The translations under genes and the position numbers were made by a program. This document shows, in pieces, positions 38,116 to 49,725 of a stretch of DNA of 64,000 nt; the first letter of the stretch is position 1; each line of letters opens with the position of its first letter. The DNA comes from Mycteria americana (lineage: Eukaryota; Chordata; Aves; Ciconiiformes; Ciconiidae): positions 28,304,501-28,368,500 of the forward strand of contig NC_134373.1 of the NCBI RefSeq assembly GCF_035582795.1, in the 5' to 3' direction. The notes beneath the pieces were generated by a model. That model saw only the letters and a program-made list of their open reading frames with translations, searched no databases and was not told the DNA's origin.

Positions 38116-41100
38116 ACCCCTCTTTTCTGGAATGAATCACAGACACCATCTTTAATTACAGGACATGTGCTCCCCCCCCTGCTCCCAATGACCGCTGCAG
38201 TTTCATATCTGACAAAAATAGGCACCCAGACCTCCAAAGGGAGTAGCTTGTATTTCCCCTCCTGGCCACCTCCAGCAGCTGCCAGACTCTGCAAGGTCTT
38301 GGGGCTGGGCTGCACCACGCTTGAAAGTGAGGGAGATTTACCCAGCAATTCTGGTACTCAGGTCACTTAAAAACAGCACAGTGGGAGCAGCAATGTGGAA
38401 ATCATGCTCCCATCTACTCTGCTACTGGCCTCTGGAGAAATCAGGACACAGGATATGCTTCCTGCCTGGGGAAGGCTCGTAGCAGCTCGGGGGAGAAGGC
38501 ATGACCTTTTCCTTAAAGGCAATGCAAATCATGAAGAGGAGTGGGGAGGGGGAAGTCCAGGCTTCATTTTGTCTTAAAAACAGTGGCATGCAGTCATACC
38601 TCCTCTTGCTTTCTCCCCCTCTGTTTAAAGCTGATCCTTACTTATTTAACAATGACACTTTTTGAACAGTTTCATCCATCTCTGCCACCCTATCATTGCT
38701 CCAGTCAGTCATGAACCTTCTGACATGAGTCAGATGCTGTTGAAATGAAAGGTTTCATTCATTGCAAGCAAAGGAAATCAGCGGAGGTAACCCAGAGGAG
38801 AAGGCCTTGGCTCATGCTCTGTTTCCAGCTCACAAATGGTTATGTCCCCAGGATGCAGAGATTAAGCATCTCACACAGAATGTGGGAGGAGGAAGAAGCG
38901 TTTTTGTCTGAGATTCACAGATTTTAATGGATTCCAGAAGGGGAAATCTTACCGAGGATCAACAGCAAAGTTCAGTGAAATGCAAAAGGATTTATCTCCC
39001 CAGTTTCATTCCTGCCTACCAAAAGCGGGAGGGGTGATTTAGTACTCCTTGGTACAAGGAGTCCCTTATGGATCATTAATCCACAGGGAGAATTAGCTCA
39101 GGAGCCATAGACAACTTTTCTTAATGCGCAAGAACTTGAATCAGCAGGAAGTTTTCTTCTTTGGGAGCTTACAGGATCAGTTTATCTTTATTTGCTCCCC
39201 ACTACCCCCTGCCTTCAATGGTGGTTCCTAACAGAGCTCTAGTTACCACTGATAAATCACTTTGCCTTCACTAAAATCTGTGGTGATAGTAGATGAGGCT
39301 GCCGTGAGCTAAATCAAGGCATTTGAAGCAGAGTAATATTAAAAAGTGAAGCTCTGAAATCAGCAAAATCTGATCCAAAGTCCAATGAAATCAATCCGAG
39401 CAATCTCATATTCGAGGGTACAACTATCTCAACACCACTGACTTCAGCAATGCAATGATAACTTGCAGTGAGTAAGACATTTCCTGAGAAGCTCCGCAGA
39501 AACATGAAGGAGACAGAAATGGTCAACTATTTGTTTACATGCTAGGACCTCAGGTGATGAAACTGTGTGTTTGCAGCTAGAGCTGATCGGAGAACATGCA
39601 CCAAAAGTTAGTATGAAAGGGGGCAGATCTGGTGGACACCTCTTGTTATTAAGTTCTCATTTCTTTAGGGGTAACAAAAAGAAAAACAGTCTCATTTTGT
39701 CTCACTTAGACTCTCTGAAACCACCTGAAAACATTTCCACAATGCTCCAGTTGCTAAGTGAGGAATATTAAAGACTGGTTATGTCTATTCACAATACGCA
39801 GACACTTACAAAATGCCACTCGTCTGTAGTGGATGGCAATTTATACTCTTTACCTTGGTGAAAAAATGTGCAGCAGAGAACTACATTCTGTATTCAAATC
39901 TCCCAAGAAGCACTCATTCCATGCCCAGATTTGCCAGGTTCCACATAAGTCTGGTAAATCCACATCCCTATTGCTGTAAATGACTTACAAGATCAAAAAT
40001 GTGGCTGAAAGAGAAAATCCAAAGCTGGCTGGTGTCCTTGGGTTTTATGCTCTCCTGTGTGTATGTGTGTGCATGCAGCATCCCTTATTTTTGCTCTTTG
40101 CCAAACGTTGTGTCACAGACTTAGGCTTTAACAAGTTGAAAAGTATGAAGATTAGAACGATCATGTTTACATGTATTACCACCTGCTACTTCATTTCTTC
40201 CATGGTGCTTAAATGTTCAGGCATGTGGCTTTGAAACACGCTACCTTTAATGCACTTAAAAACTCTGCTGGATTTCCAGTTTGCTTTGATCTCCACAGTC
40301 TAGAGACTATCTCAGAGAATACAAACGAATATGTTTAGGGGAAAAATATTTTCAAGGAGAAAACCCTAAAGTCCTTCCAACTTGATATGCTTTGCCAGTT
40401 GATGTCATACCTAAGGTTGTTTTTTGCATTTTATCTTTATGCTTCAGGAGGCCTAGATCTCTGCCCAGAATGAGCAACTTGATGAGGTAAGTTGGGAAGA
40501 TGGATGTGGTCAGTGCCCCTTATCATGAGCACTGAAGTGGCAAATAATTGTTTGGTGATTTTTGTTTAGAAAGGAGATGGAAGGAGAGATGATCTCTGTC
40601 CCAAGGAATTTACAGACTAAACAAAGGAAAACAAAAATGATACATTTATGCAATGGAGAAGACTGTGTTTTATTAAGAAGGAATGGGACGAATGTGAGAG
40701 GAAAGATGGTAAGAGCTTGCTATTAATCATGAGTAGGAAGGAGACATTGATTGGAGGGCTGGAAACAGAGGAAAGACTTAGCTAACTCAGGCTATAAGCA
40801 AACCAGCTTCTTTCTGGGGCAGTACAAGACCATCTTTTTCATCTCCCACCACACCAAGTCACCATGCATCACTGCCTTTGTGGTAATGGCTTGGACTTGA
40901 AGTAATCTCAAACTGTCCCCTGGACAGCAAATAAGTAGAAATGAGAGCTGAGTTCTTGGGTCAGGTTGTGGCATGGTTAACTTGAGAAGGAGGGAACATA
41001 AACTGAGGAGATATGGTGAGGTGGGTGGGCAAGTAAGGAGCATGGGAGAGGTGTTTGGAGGGACCAGATCCATCCAGCTCTAAAAAAGGTGAGATAGAAG

Positions 41101-43533
41101 GTGATTTTTCATTTTTTTAACAATAATCAAGGGTTCTGACACTAACTGTTGCTTGAACTCTAGGTAAGGAGGAGAAGACACCTCTTAGTGGGAGCTGGAA
41201 AAGTGCCAAAGGCAATCAACAAGGTTTTACAAGAATTGGTCTCTTTCTATTAGGTGGACACAGCCTGCACAAGAAGGACCTACAAAGCACCCTTCTCCTC
41301 CCTGACCTGGTGCTATTCTTCTTGGCCATGTTGATGTTAGCAGAAGCCATTCACTCCACTCTTCTTCATGACTGGAGCAGAGATAGGAAGAGTAATAGGA
41401 AAAATGAGGGGGTGCGCAGAGCACACTGAGTGGTTTTGAAAAAGAGCAAGAAAACCATGACTTCCCCTTTCCCCAAAGCAAAGGGGAAGCTGGAACGGAA
41501 GCATGGCTCTCAACGGCAGTTTTGTTTCCTGGTCTGCTCTGCTCAACACCTTATGCAGGGTTTTCTGCAGAGATGAAGCCTAATCCTGTGTATATCCCCC
41601 TGTTTCCACCAAGGGCTTAATTGCCATTAATAACTGGTAGTACAGGCTTCTTTAAAATAAAAAAAAATCCCCATGAATTCAGCGAGAAGAAAACTGGATT
41701 TGTATGCAACAAACTCCAAAAATCAAAGTCCACTGACATAATTATGGAAATTCAAGAGAGACAGACAATAATAAACTCTCCCAGTCATGGGATCCAGGAT
41801 GTAAAAAGTGTGTCCTAGGTTGTAAATAAAAGTTCCTGTGTGACGACAGGAAAGATCTGGAGGGGGGAGGTGTTGTTTCATAGCAAGCTGTGAAGATGAG
41901 AGAGCAAAGAGAAACCAATGGAGAAAAGAGGAAGGGAGATGGAAGAGGGGGCGACTCCCAAAGGAAACAAGGCCTTAGGCCAGAGGATGACAAGGGAAGA
42001 TTTATGTCTTCCTTGCTTGTGCTTTTCTTCCTTCACACTGCCAGGACTGTGGAAGGTCCTTGAAAGAAGGGAGGAAATGGCATTCGACAACTGCGACCTG
42101 CGTGTGTCTCCTGTGTTGAGATATGAGCACTTACCTGTGGGCTGAGAAAGGGACAGGCAGGAAGGATTAGAAGGTGCAGAGGAGATCTGAACTAGACAAC
42201 CGGAGAGGTCAGGTGTGAGAGAGAGGTAACGATAGAGACTGGTCCACTCTCTGAGAGCATCCTTGCATCACGGATATATCAAGAATTTAATTTTCTGCTC
42301 CCTGTATTGGATAGGACAGGGACTGTGCTCATGACATTTGAATGAACCATCAATAGTTAGAAGAACAACCTCTGCTAGCTCGTGAGTGCTCGTTATTAAA
42401 GTCTCAGGAAATAACAGACGCTACTGAAAATGTAATTTCATAAGAAATTCTTGCCCTAATACATGATAAGAAAACCCTGAAAACAGAATTCAACAACATA
42501 CCCATGGAGGTCCCAGGAGATAGAAATAAAATATAAAAATCCAGAGTGTAATTTTAAACATAATTCAGAATTTTTGAAAATGTACACAAGTTTCCTTCCA
42601 AAGATTGACCACATTTTTATGGTAACTCTTCACAATTCACTAGAAATATTTTTTCTCTCTACTCATTCACATATGTAACTCCTTAGTCACCTGTGTTTAA
42701 GTGATTTGTGGGCTAATTGTTTTACCTAAGGATTATTTGGTTTAGCTAAAGTTGGTCATCAGGAGCTGCTTTTTCACCCCCTGTTAAGTGACTGATATTT
42801 TTGAAATACCCAATTAGCAGATGAGAAGCATCTTGCTTTTGTCTTAGTAAGAATGCTTTTTCAAAGAAACCAAGCTTATTTCTCCTGTGTACAGAGAACA
42901 AATTTGCCTACACAAAAGGATCAAGTTAACCTGGAGTAACAATTCTGTGACAGCTATTTCAGTATAAATTCATTTTCCCATAACTTGATGCATATGGAAC
43001 ATCTACTTCCTCCTTGTTTCTGAAGTCATTATCATTGCTTATCTCTGGATCTTTGCTTATGTGGGCTGGGTCCTGTAATAGTCTCTAAGATGGATTCAGG
43101 CAAATACTGTGATGCCTAAATTCAAAACATGAGTGATTCGGTGTCTATACCATCATGAGCTGCTAGGCTTTGACTGTATATACAGTCAGCAGAGAGACAC
43201 CTGAATCGGGCGTCTGCAAGGGTAGTTTGCATAAGGCCACTTCGCTGATGTTTTACTATATCATATACAAAGGATATTTTGTAATATTTTCCAACTTCTT
43301 ATATATAGCCCAAACCTTCTTCTCGCTTTCTTTCTTGTCACTGAGTTTATGGCTCTGCAAAGCCTTCAAAAATCTAGTCATTTTTTCTGCTACTTTTGAA
43401 GGTATCTATCATATAAAAAGGGAAACATGAGCTTGTGCGTATTGGTCTGTGAATAGAGATGTGGTCAGGGAAATAAAACTCTCCATACCCAAAAGTCTGA
43501 CTAGTGAAAAGCCAAATAAGTAGTGAAAAGGGT
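38116..43533 (-). other. Presumed CNTNAP intron, no exon recognised
   Basis: Mixed-GC unique-looking DNA with purine-rich and pyrimidine-rich stretches around 40.6-42.1 kb. Frames here are under 95 codons without domains. One old-repeat trace lies at 39366-39450. Confidence 0.45.
39366..39450. repeat. Probable relic of an ancient hairpin-type repeat
   Basis: AAATCTGATCCAAAGTCCAATG and AAATCAATCC on one side and CACTGACTTCAGCAATG on the other look like degenerate complementary arms. The style is that of old amniote palindromic repeats ('gatccaaagcccattgaagtcaatgg'). This is the clearest of several such traces in the window. Assignment is by motif style, without alignment. Confidence 0.4.
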
Positions 43534-43632
43534 GGTGTGTGTGTATATATGTATGTCTGTGTATATGTATGCATATAGATATACAGTATATTATATATAC
43601 ATACACTGTGTGTGTATGTATGTACGTATATA
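43534..43632. repeat. Compound (TG/TA)n microsatellite
   Basis: About 100 bases of alternating purine-pyrimidine sequence mixing GTGTGT, ATATAT and TATGTATG units. It produces a spurious reading frame rich in H, T, Y and I on the minus strand. Confidence 0.9.
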
Positions 43633-45445
43633 AAGAATTCAAATCCATTTTCTAGGTTTGATGTTACTAAAATAGTCTCTGCTTGCAAATCTAAACACTT
43701 ACCCATATGTAAAGACTTGATGTCTGATTCTGCATTGCTGTGACCTTGTTACACGTGCTTTTTATAATGTAGACCACCTTATAAAACTAGACGTTTTAAA
43801 CATGCAGTCCCTAGTAAAATAGGCATTTATCACTCACGATAAAATGGAGCTGTCTCAGGGTGTGTTCAAAAGCCCCCCTGCAACTTACTGATAAAAAGCT
43901 TAACTCCATTTCAGGGCTTATCTGAAGAAGAAAGAGGTAGACCCTCATGAAATAACTGAATTTATTTTTTTTTTCTAAGATGAAAAAGAGAGGGAAAGGG
44001 AAGCAAAAAAAAAATCACTTTAAAACTTCAGTGCAGCAGAACAAGTTTAACCCGTTGAGATTTTGAGTGAAGTTTTCTGCTTCATCAGAAAGAACCCTGT
44101 GGTTAAACATATGTCAGAAGAGAAGAAGAAATGACAAACTGGCCTCCTTTGCAGATGAGAAGATTAATTAAGAGGAAAATCACTTAGCCAGGTGTCTTAT
44201 TGGTGAAACTACACGTGCAAAGTACATCTGCAATAAGGGAGCAGCATAGCACAGACAGTGCATTTGATTTCCATGCTAACATTGGAAAGATAGGAATCTG
44301 GTGTGACTTAGATCATGCTGACTCTTGGAGAAACGGAGCAGCACAGATCTTATTGTAGCTACAAATTATGAGCTGCATGTCTGTTGTTATAAGGTTGCAG
44401 TATCATTACTTGATGTAGTTGAGTTATGGGTTACAAATAAATTATCCAGAGAAGACAGTCCTTTTCTCTATTCACGTTCATAAATTGTTGGCAAACCAAA
44501 CCTGATTTCTCCAAGTGCCACTTTTCTTCATTCGCTAAGTAGTTTTTCAGAATGCTTAGCAGCTGGTGAATTTTTCATTAGCTCATTACTGGGGTAACAC
44601 TGTCAAATTCATTTGACTTAGGAACTTAAGTCTTTCAGAAGTAAGTAAAACATTGTGTGCTGTCCAAATACTTGCCCAGCTAAGATGTCACTGCAGCATC
44701 TGGGTGTCCCCCAATTTTTCATGCATTTCCTATCGCAACTTGGATGTGAAGCAAAAAAAAAAAAGTAAACAATGATCCTACTAGTGCCAAATGCTGTGTT
44801 TAAAAGTTTTCTGATCTTTCTGTGGGAAACAAATAGGCCGGTCACTAAATGATTTCTGAGCTACATTTTTTTCCTAAGCATGTATTACAAAATTAGAGAG
44901 TGGGAAGTAAAGAGCTGTTGCCCCAGTGGATCTACTGGAATCAATACTAATTCCTACCTCCTGGTTGCTATAAATGCCTTCCCATAGCCAAAAGCTACCT
45001 CTCCAGCAGTGCCCCTGGAAAGCACTCGTTTCCCTCCTACCTGTAATCTGTCCTCTCTATGCAGTCTACCAGCCTTTTGAAGAAAGGGTGCCTGTACGGC
45101 ACCTAGCACAATCAGATCCCTCTGTTGGCTTGAATTTCTCTATGCTATAGGAATACTAATCCCTCCCCAACAATAGAGACAGGCACTCCACAGAGCAGAC
45201 ACACAAACAGACTTTCATTAGAGAATGCAGTCCTGAAAGCCTGTTTTACAAAAGGCTTTGCTGATTGGACTCAGTCATTTGAACAGTGATGGATACAGAG
45301 TATATTCCACAAGAGCCTAGAAAGAAAGGTGCAGCAGTATCAGCAATGAGATGCAGACACCACACAATTCTGTAATGCTAATAGGCTTAAGCACATAACC
45401 AGCCATAACCTGAATCTTTAACATCTACTGTGTAAATCATTGGCT
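43633..45445 (-). other. Presumed CNTNAP intron, nothing recognised
   Basis: AT-rich DNA with A-runs near 44006 and 44753. No exon or repeat family was recognised. Confidence 0.45.
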
Positions 45446-45515
45446 TTTTTTTCTTTTTCTTTCTCTTTTTTTATTTTATTTTATTTTTTTGTGTGTGTGT
45501 GTGTGTGTGTGTGTG
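45446..45515. repeat. Pyrimidine tract followed by (GT)12 microsatellite
   Basis: A T/C-rich tract (45446-45490) runs into twelve uninterrupted GT units at 45491-45514. The (GT)12 is pure and likely polymorphic. Confidence 0.92.
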
Positions 45516-47038
45516 AAAAGCAGTGCCCAGAAATGCTGAGAACTGTGTATTTTAAATAAACAGACTCCTATTTGGGTGGACATCACCCCCATTCCCTCCA
45601 GCTTAGCGGTTTGCCAACGTTTCTGCTGTTAATTACTGAAATTTCAGGTGCATTCTGAGCCTTTCAATTTGCAGATTTTCACATCAACATCTCAGGCAAT
45701 GAGGGTGTCGCGAAGAGCCCTGGGGTATAAAGCCAAATTTTCCAATTCATATGCAGTGTGGTGGGAGACAAATATACAAGCAGAGACATCCAATTTACAT
45801 AAACGCTTGTGGGACACGTTTTGAGACTTCTGTGCTAAAAATGAGAGGTTATTATAATTTATAGGCTTCCTTGCTCATTATAAATGCTCACAGGTTTACC
45901 AGTGAAGACCAAAATTTTCATAATCAATAGCCTCCATTTTTGTTTATTAGTTACTGTCACAGACAAATGCTTCTGTTGATTAAGGCCAATGAAACCAAAT
46001 CTATTGCCAAGGCAGTGAATAACATGATTAAAAGTCTACGGGGATCATTTGTGGCTTTCCACAGGCCCTGTGTGAAAGGTAAGTGGTATTGCCCCAGGAA
46101 CATTTAAAGGAGCAGTTTGCAGCCCCAAAATATATCTCGTAATGAGCTAAAGATAGGGCAAGGCTGTTCTCAGAACCAGACTTGCAATTCACAGCTTTGC
46201 CTTTGCTCTTGGCCACCTTTGCCAAGCTCTCAGCCTCTCTGGAGGGGACAGCCCACACATACTTGACTCTTTTTGCCAGAAGCCCTAGCTGTCGTTGCGG
46301 CAGGTGGAGAAGCTGGGCGCGATGGAGCCAAGACCTCCTGCTTGCAGGACAGAGGCAGCACCAGGGTCTGCTCCCCCAGGGCAGGGCAGGGCTTGCACCT
46401 GGGCTACTGCTGAACTACAGCTGGCAATGCAGATGGAAAGCATGCAGCTCCCAAGGCTTGCTTTGTTTCACCCTGTTCCTGACCCTCTTTGTCTCTCTGC
46501 AGCTGAGGCATGGCCTGAGGTCCAGTCTTGCCCCCTGGTTTCCTTTTGGGCCAGTTTGTCTATATAGCACAGACTGCACTGCTTCCCTACCCGCCCAGAA
46601 GGAAGACCATATCTGCTGGTAGGTGATGAGGAAGAGAAGCCTCCACAAACTGCTCTCCTTAACCACTAATTCCTTTGACAGCTAGCATTTGGAGTATAAG
46701 GGGCCCCAAATAAAACATTCCCAGCATGCCAAGTACAGATTAAATTCTGTAAGGTGTAGAGCACCTTCTCCAAAGGGATGAACGCCTTTGACCCCCAAAG
46801 ATGGCTTTGCATAGATCACTGCTTCCCCAAACCGAACCATTGACCCAGTGACATTTATTTGTGTGAGTCCTTCACCTCATTTGAGATGTCCATTGCCTTG
46901 GAATATTCACTGCAGTCTAAAAGGAAGAGGGCAAAAGCTGCAGTCTGAACAGAGACTGCCAAAACTGTGGAATTCCTCAGATTTTGTAATAAGTCAAGCA
47001 GCTACTGCCTGTACATCTGAGCAGAGGTGGAAGGAAGC
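45516..47038 (-). other. Presumed CNTNAP intron; a GC-richer patch without a convincing gene
   Basis: Around 46260-46570 the sequence is clearly richer in GC and holds several overlapping frames (up to 146 codons at 46182-46622). None has domains, and they conflict on both strands. No splice pair or CpG-island character supports an exon. Confidence 0.4.
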
Positions 47039-47088
47039 AAATGCATCACCAGGAGGTGATGCATTTAAAAATAATGCATTTAAAAATC
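47039..47088. repeat. Exact 12-bp hairpin with adjoining tandem duplication
   Basis: Arms AAATGCATCACC (47039-47050) and GGTGATGCATTT (47055-47066) are perfectly complementary around a four-base loop AGGA. The right arm's ATGCATTTAAAAAT is then repeated once immediately downstream, ending near 47088. The combined structure is compact. No family was recognised. Confidence 0.88.
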
Positions 47089-47132
47089 AGGAAGTTTACA
47101 TTCCTGCTATCAAGCTAGATCTCTCTTATATC

Positions 47133-47170
47133 AGAAGAAGAAGAAGAAGAAGAAAAAGAAAAAGAAAGAA
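47133..47170. repeat. (AGA)n purine tract
   Basis: Seven AGA units then AAAAAG/AAAGAA variants. It is an all-purine tract of about 38 bases and is the source of a spurious arginine/lysine-rich frame. Confidence 0.9.
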
Positions 47171-49284
47171 ACTGGAGATATATTCGCAGTACAATACTGT
47201 ATTGAATTCTAGCCAACGAAATTGAAGCCCAATTCCATATTTGGCTTTGGTAGCAGACTTCTTTACTTAGGTATTCCATTTTATTCCAGCCACACACAAA
47301 TGTCCATTAATGATGGAGTAAATATACACACAGCAGCTACCATCAGCAGGCTGAATTACTGGCTCGTCTGCCTCTCCGTTGGGTATACAGATTGCTCACT
47401 CGGTGCGATGGGATATCTGAGCCGGGCATGGGAAGTGCCCAACGTTAGATGGTGTGGCATCCCTTTATAGAGGCAGAATACATTTGCAGGGTTCACAGAG
47501 TTGAATATTTTAAATCTGAAACAGTAGTCTGCTCCCACCTGGATTGCCAGGATCATACTGTATTTATAAAATGAATAAAAATTCCTTATCAGCCGTGAGT
47601 GAATACAAGGAGATAAGCAAAGAACATGAGCAATTAGGTAACTTAACACTGTTCAGTTTACGTCAGTAGGCAGCTGCTCTGTGGTATCACCTGCAGGTAC
47701 TCAGCAAAGAATGAATATGTTCAGTATAGTCAAAGGTTTTTGCTGATCCTTTGTGCATTTTCACACCCATTTCAAAGATTTTCACTATGGTTATGAAGCA
47801 AATTTGTTTTCCCAATTACTCTGCCTCTCTGGCAAACATTTGCTGTCCATGCTGTGCACTGCCTGTCAATACACTGATCTTCCAATATCTTGTTTCTTGC
47901 AAAAATTTCTGGAATTTTACTAAGAAATAAGACCTTTTTCCCCAAGACTTACCCCCAAACCCTCAACCATTATAAAAACAATGCACCAAACTTGCATTAT
48001 ACAGGAATATAGCACTATCAGGCTTCCCTCTAATTTAATTTTGTTCTTAATCTGTAACTTTGATCCATGTAATTTAAAAAAAAGAGACAGACTGAAACGA
48101 AATACAGAAGCATCTTGTCTGAATCAGTAAGGGAAATTATGAGGGCAAATAAAGAATAGATAGTCACTATTTTTCAGTCAGAACACTTCTTCTAGCTAGA
48201 TTGCAAACCATTTATTTTCACTGGCAATCTTATGATTTTAAAATGATTCAAGCCAAGAATTCCTGCCTAGATTTCAGAAAAAAACAAGAGAACCTGGTGC
48301 ATCAGCCTTTTTTCATTATGAACAGACAAAAGGCCCCACAGGGTACTAACTCCTCATCCAGATCCACCCCAGGGCCTTCTGTGGGGTCCTCTGACAACCT
48401 GGGTCTGTCAGAGAATTGATTTGTAATGTATTCAGGACTGTAGAGCTGGTCTTGGACTTGTCGCCTGGCCAAGCCTGTCACTAAAGATACAAGATTGGGT
48501 CTGGACTCTTGATGATACTGCACAATGAGCAAAATGCGCCTCAGTGACTCACAGCCACTCTCCTGCACACGCTTGGAGAGCACCAACGGCAGTAATTTAC
48601 TCAAGCTTTTCCAAACCCAAATGCTCAGAATCCTGAATTAGTCTACATGTTTTTTCCTATCAATAATAGAAAACAAGCTGCAATAGAAACAATAGAAAAC
48701 AAGCTATAATATTCTAAACTGCTGAATAAAATAGAATAAAATTTATATAAAGCTAGCATCTAATCTTTCTTGTTGGTTAGAACTTGCAAAAAGGACTAAA
48801 GGGTAAATAGAAATTGCTGGTCGGGATTCCAGACATGCTGCTTACTGTGTCATTTCTGTTGGATCAGCCTGCCTCATTCAGAGCTTGGGAAACATCATCA
48901 GTATCAACATCCATACAGACCAAATATTCTTACAGCAATCTCTGGATCAAACCCTGAATCACAGGCAGCTCCCAGCAATGTCGTCTGTACTTTCTGCCTT
49001 CATTACTGATACCGCGGTATGATAAACAATTCTGCTATTGGCCGTTTGTTTATGAAAAATAATACAAAACTACTGTCTTGAATTAAGGCAGGAAACATTA
49101 TACTAAAGCCATAAAAGAGATATGGAGCTGCTATTATAGTGCCAAAAACTCCAAGTTTTCCCACTGACTTTTCTCAGCTTATGAAATCAGAATCCACCCC
49201 CTTCCCCTCTGCTTTCTTTTTAACACTGTCCCAAAATGAACGCTACCATGCTGCAGCTAAACCTCTGTGTTTGCTTGACTGCTT
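47171..49284 (-). other. Presumed CNTNAP intron, no exon recognised
   Basis: Unique-looking AT-rich DNA. A direct repeat, AATAGAAAACAAGCT, occurs at about 48665-48680 and again 26 bases later. Frames of about 100 codons around 48302-48604 lack any domain. Confidence 0.45.
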
Positions 49285-49340
49285 GGGCCAAATTCTCTCT
49301 TTTCAAATTTACTGAAATATGCAGAGTTATGCCAGCAGAG
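49285..49340. repeat. Possible relic of an ancient hairpin-type repeat
   Basis: Begins GGGCCAAATTCTCTC and continues to GCAGAGTTATGCCAGC. This resembles the 'gggccaaattctgctctcagttacacc' opening of old palindromic amniote repeats. A similar GGCCAAATTCTCTGCTG stretch lies at 63478. Motif style only. Confidence 0.35.
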
Positions 49341-49700
49341 GACTTGTCCTCCTGTACTCTCTCTTGCTGAGAAACTAATTTGCTTGTCCTTAAGCCCATG
49401 TTTCTAAACTTTCAGGAGCAGAAACGCATTGTGGCTTTAAATATAGACTGTCAGTTTGTGGCTTGCGTCTCATATTACACACAGACAGCTTGAGACCTAA
49501 ACACAAGTTGGGCAGCACCATTAATATCTTAGAAAAGCGTCAGTACGCTTTCGAAATGCTCTATATTTTCATTCCTGAAGGCGGGGGGAGGGAAAAACAT
49601 TCAAATGAAACTTTTCTAAGCCAGGGTTTAGGTGGAAACATTACTAACTTTGCTCGGTCCTATTCAGGAGCCAGAGTTTGCAGAGCCTGTTTCAGTTCTT

Positions 49701-49725
49701 CACACACACGCGCGCGCACAAACAC
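49701..49725. repeat. (CA)n/(CG)n alternating tract
   Basis: CACACACACGCGCGCGCACA and a few more bases. It is alternating purine-pyrimidine with a GC-rich core, favourable to left-handed DNA. It is followed by T runs at 49788-49819 and a G9 run at about 49884-49892. Confidence 0.85.

Noticed and set aside
43374..43706. 110-codon frame rich in Tyr, Thr, His and Ile
   Set aside because: Produced by the compound TG/TA microsatellite at 43534-43632.
46182..46622. 146-codon open frame in a GC-richer patch
   Set aside because: No domain, competing frames on both strands, no splice sites or start context. It is best explained by local base composition.
46848..47225. 125-codon frame ending in an Arg/Lys-rich stretch resembling a nuclear signal
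   Set aside because: The basic stretch is the translated (AGA)n purine tract, and the rest has no domain.
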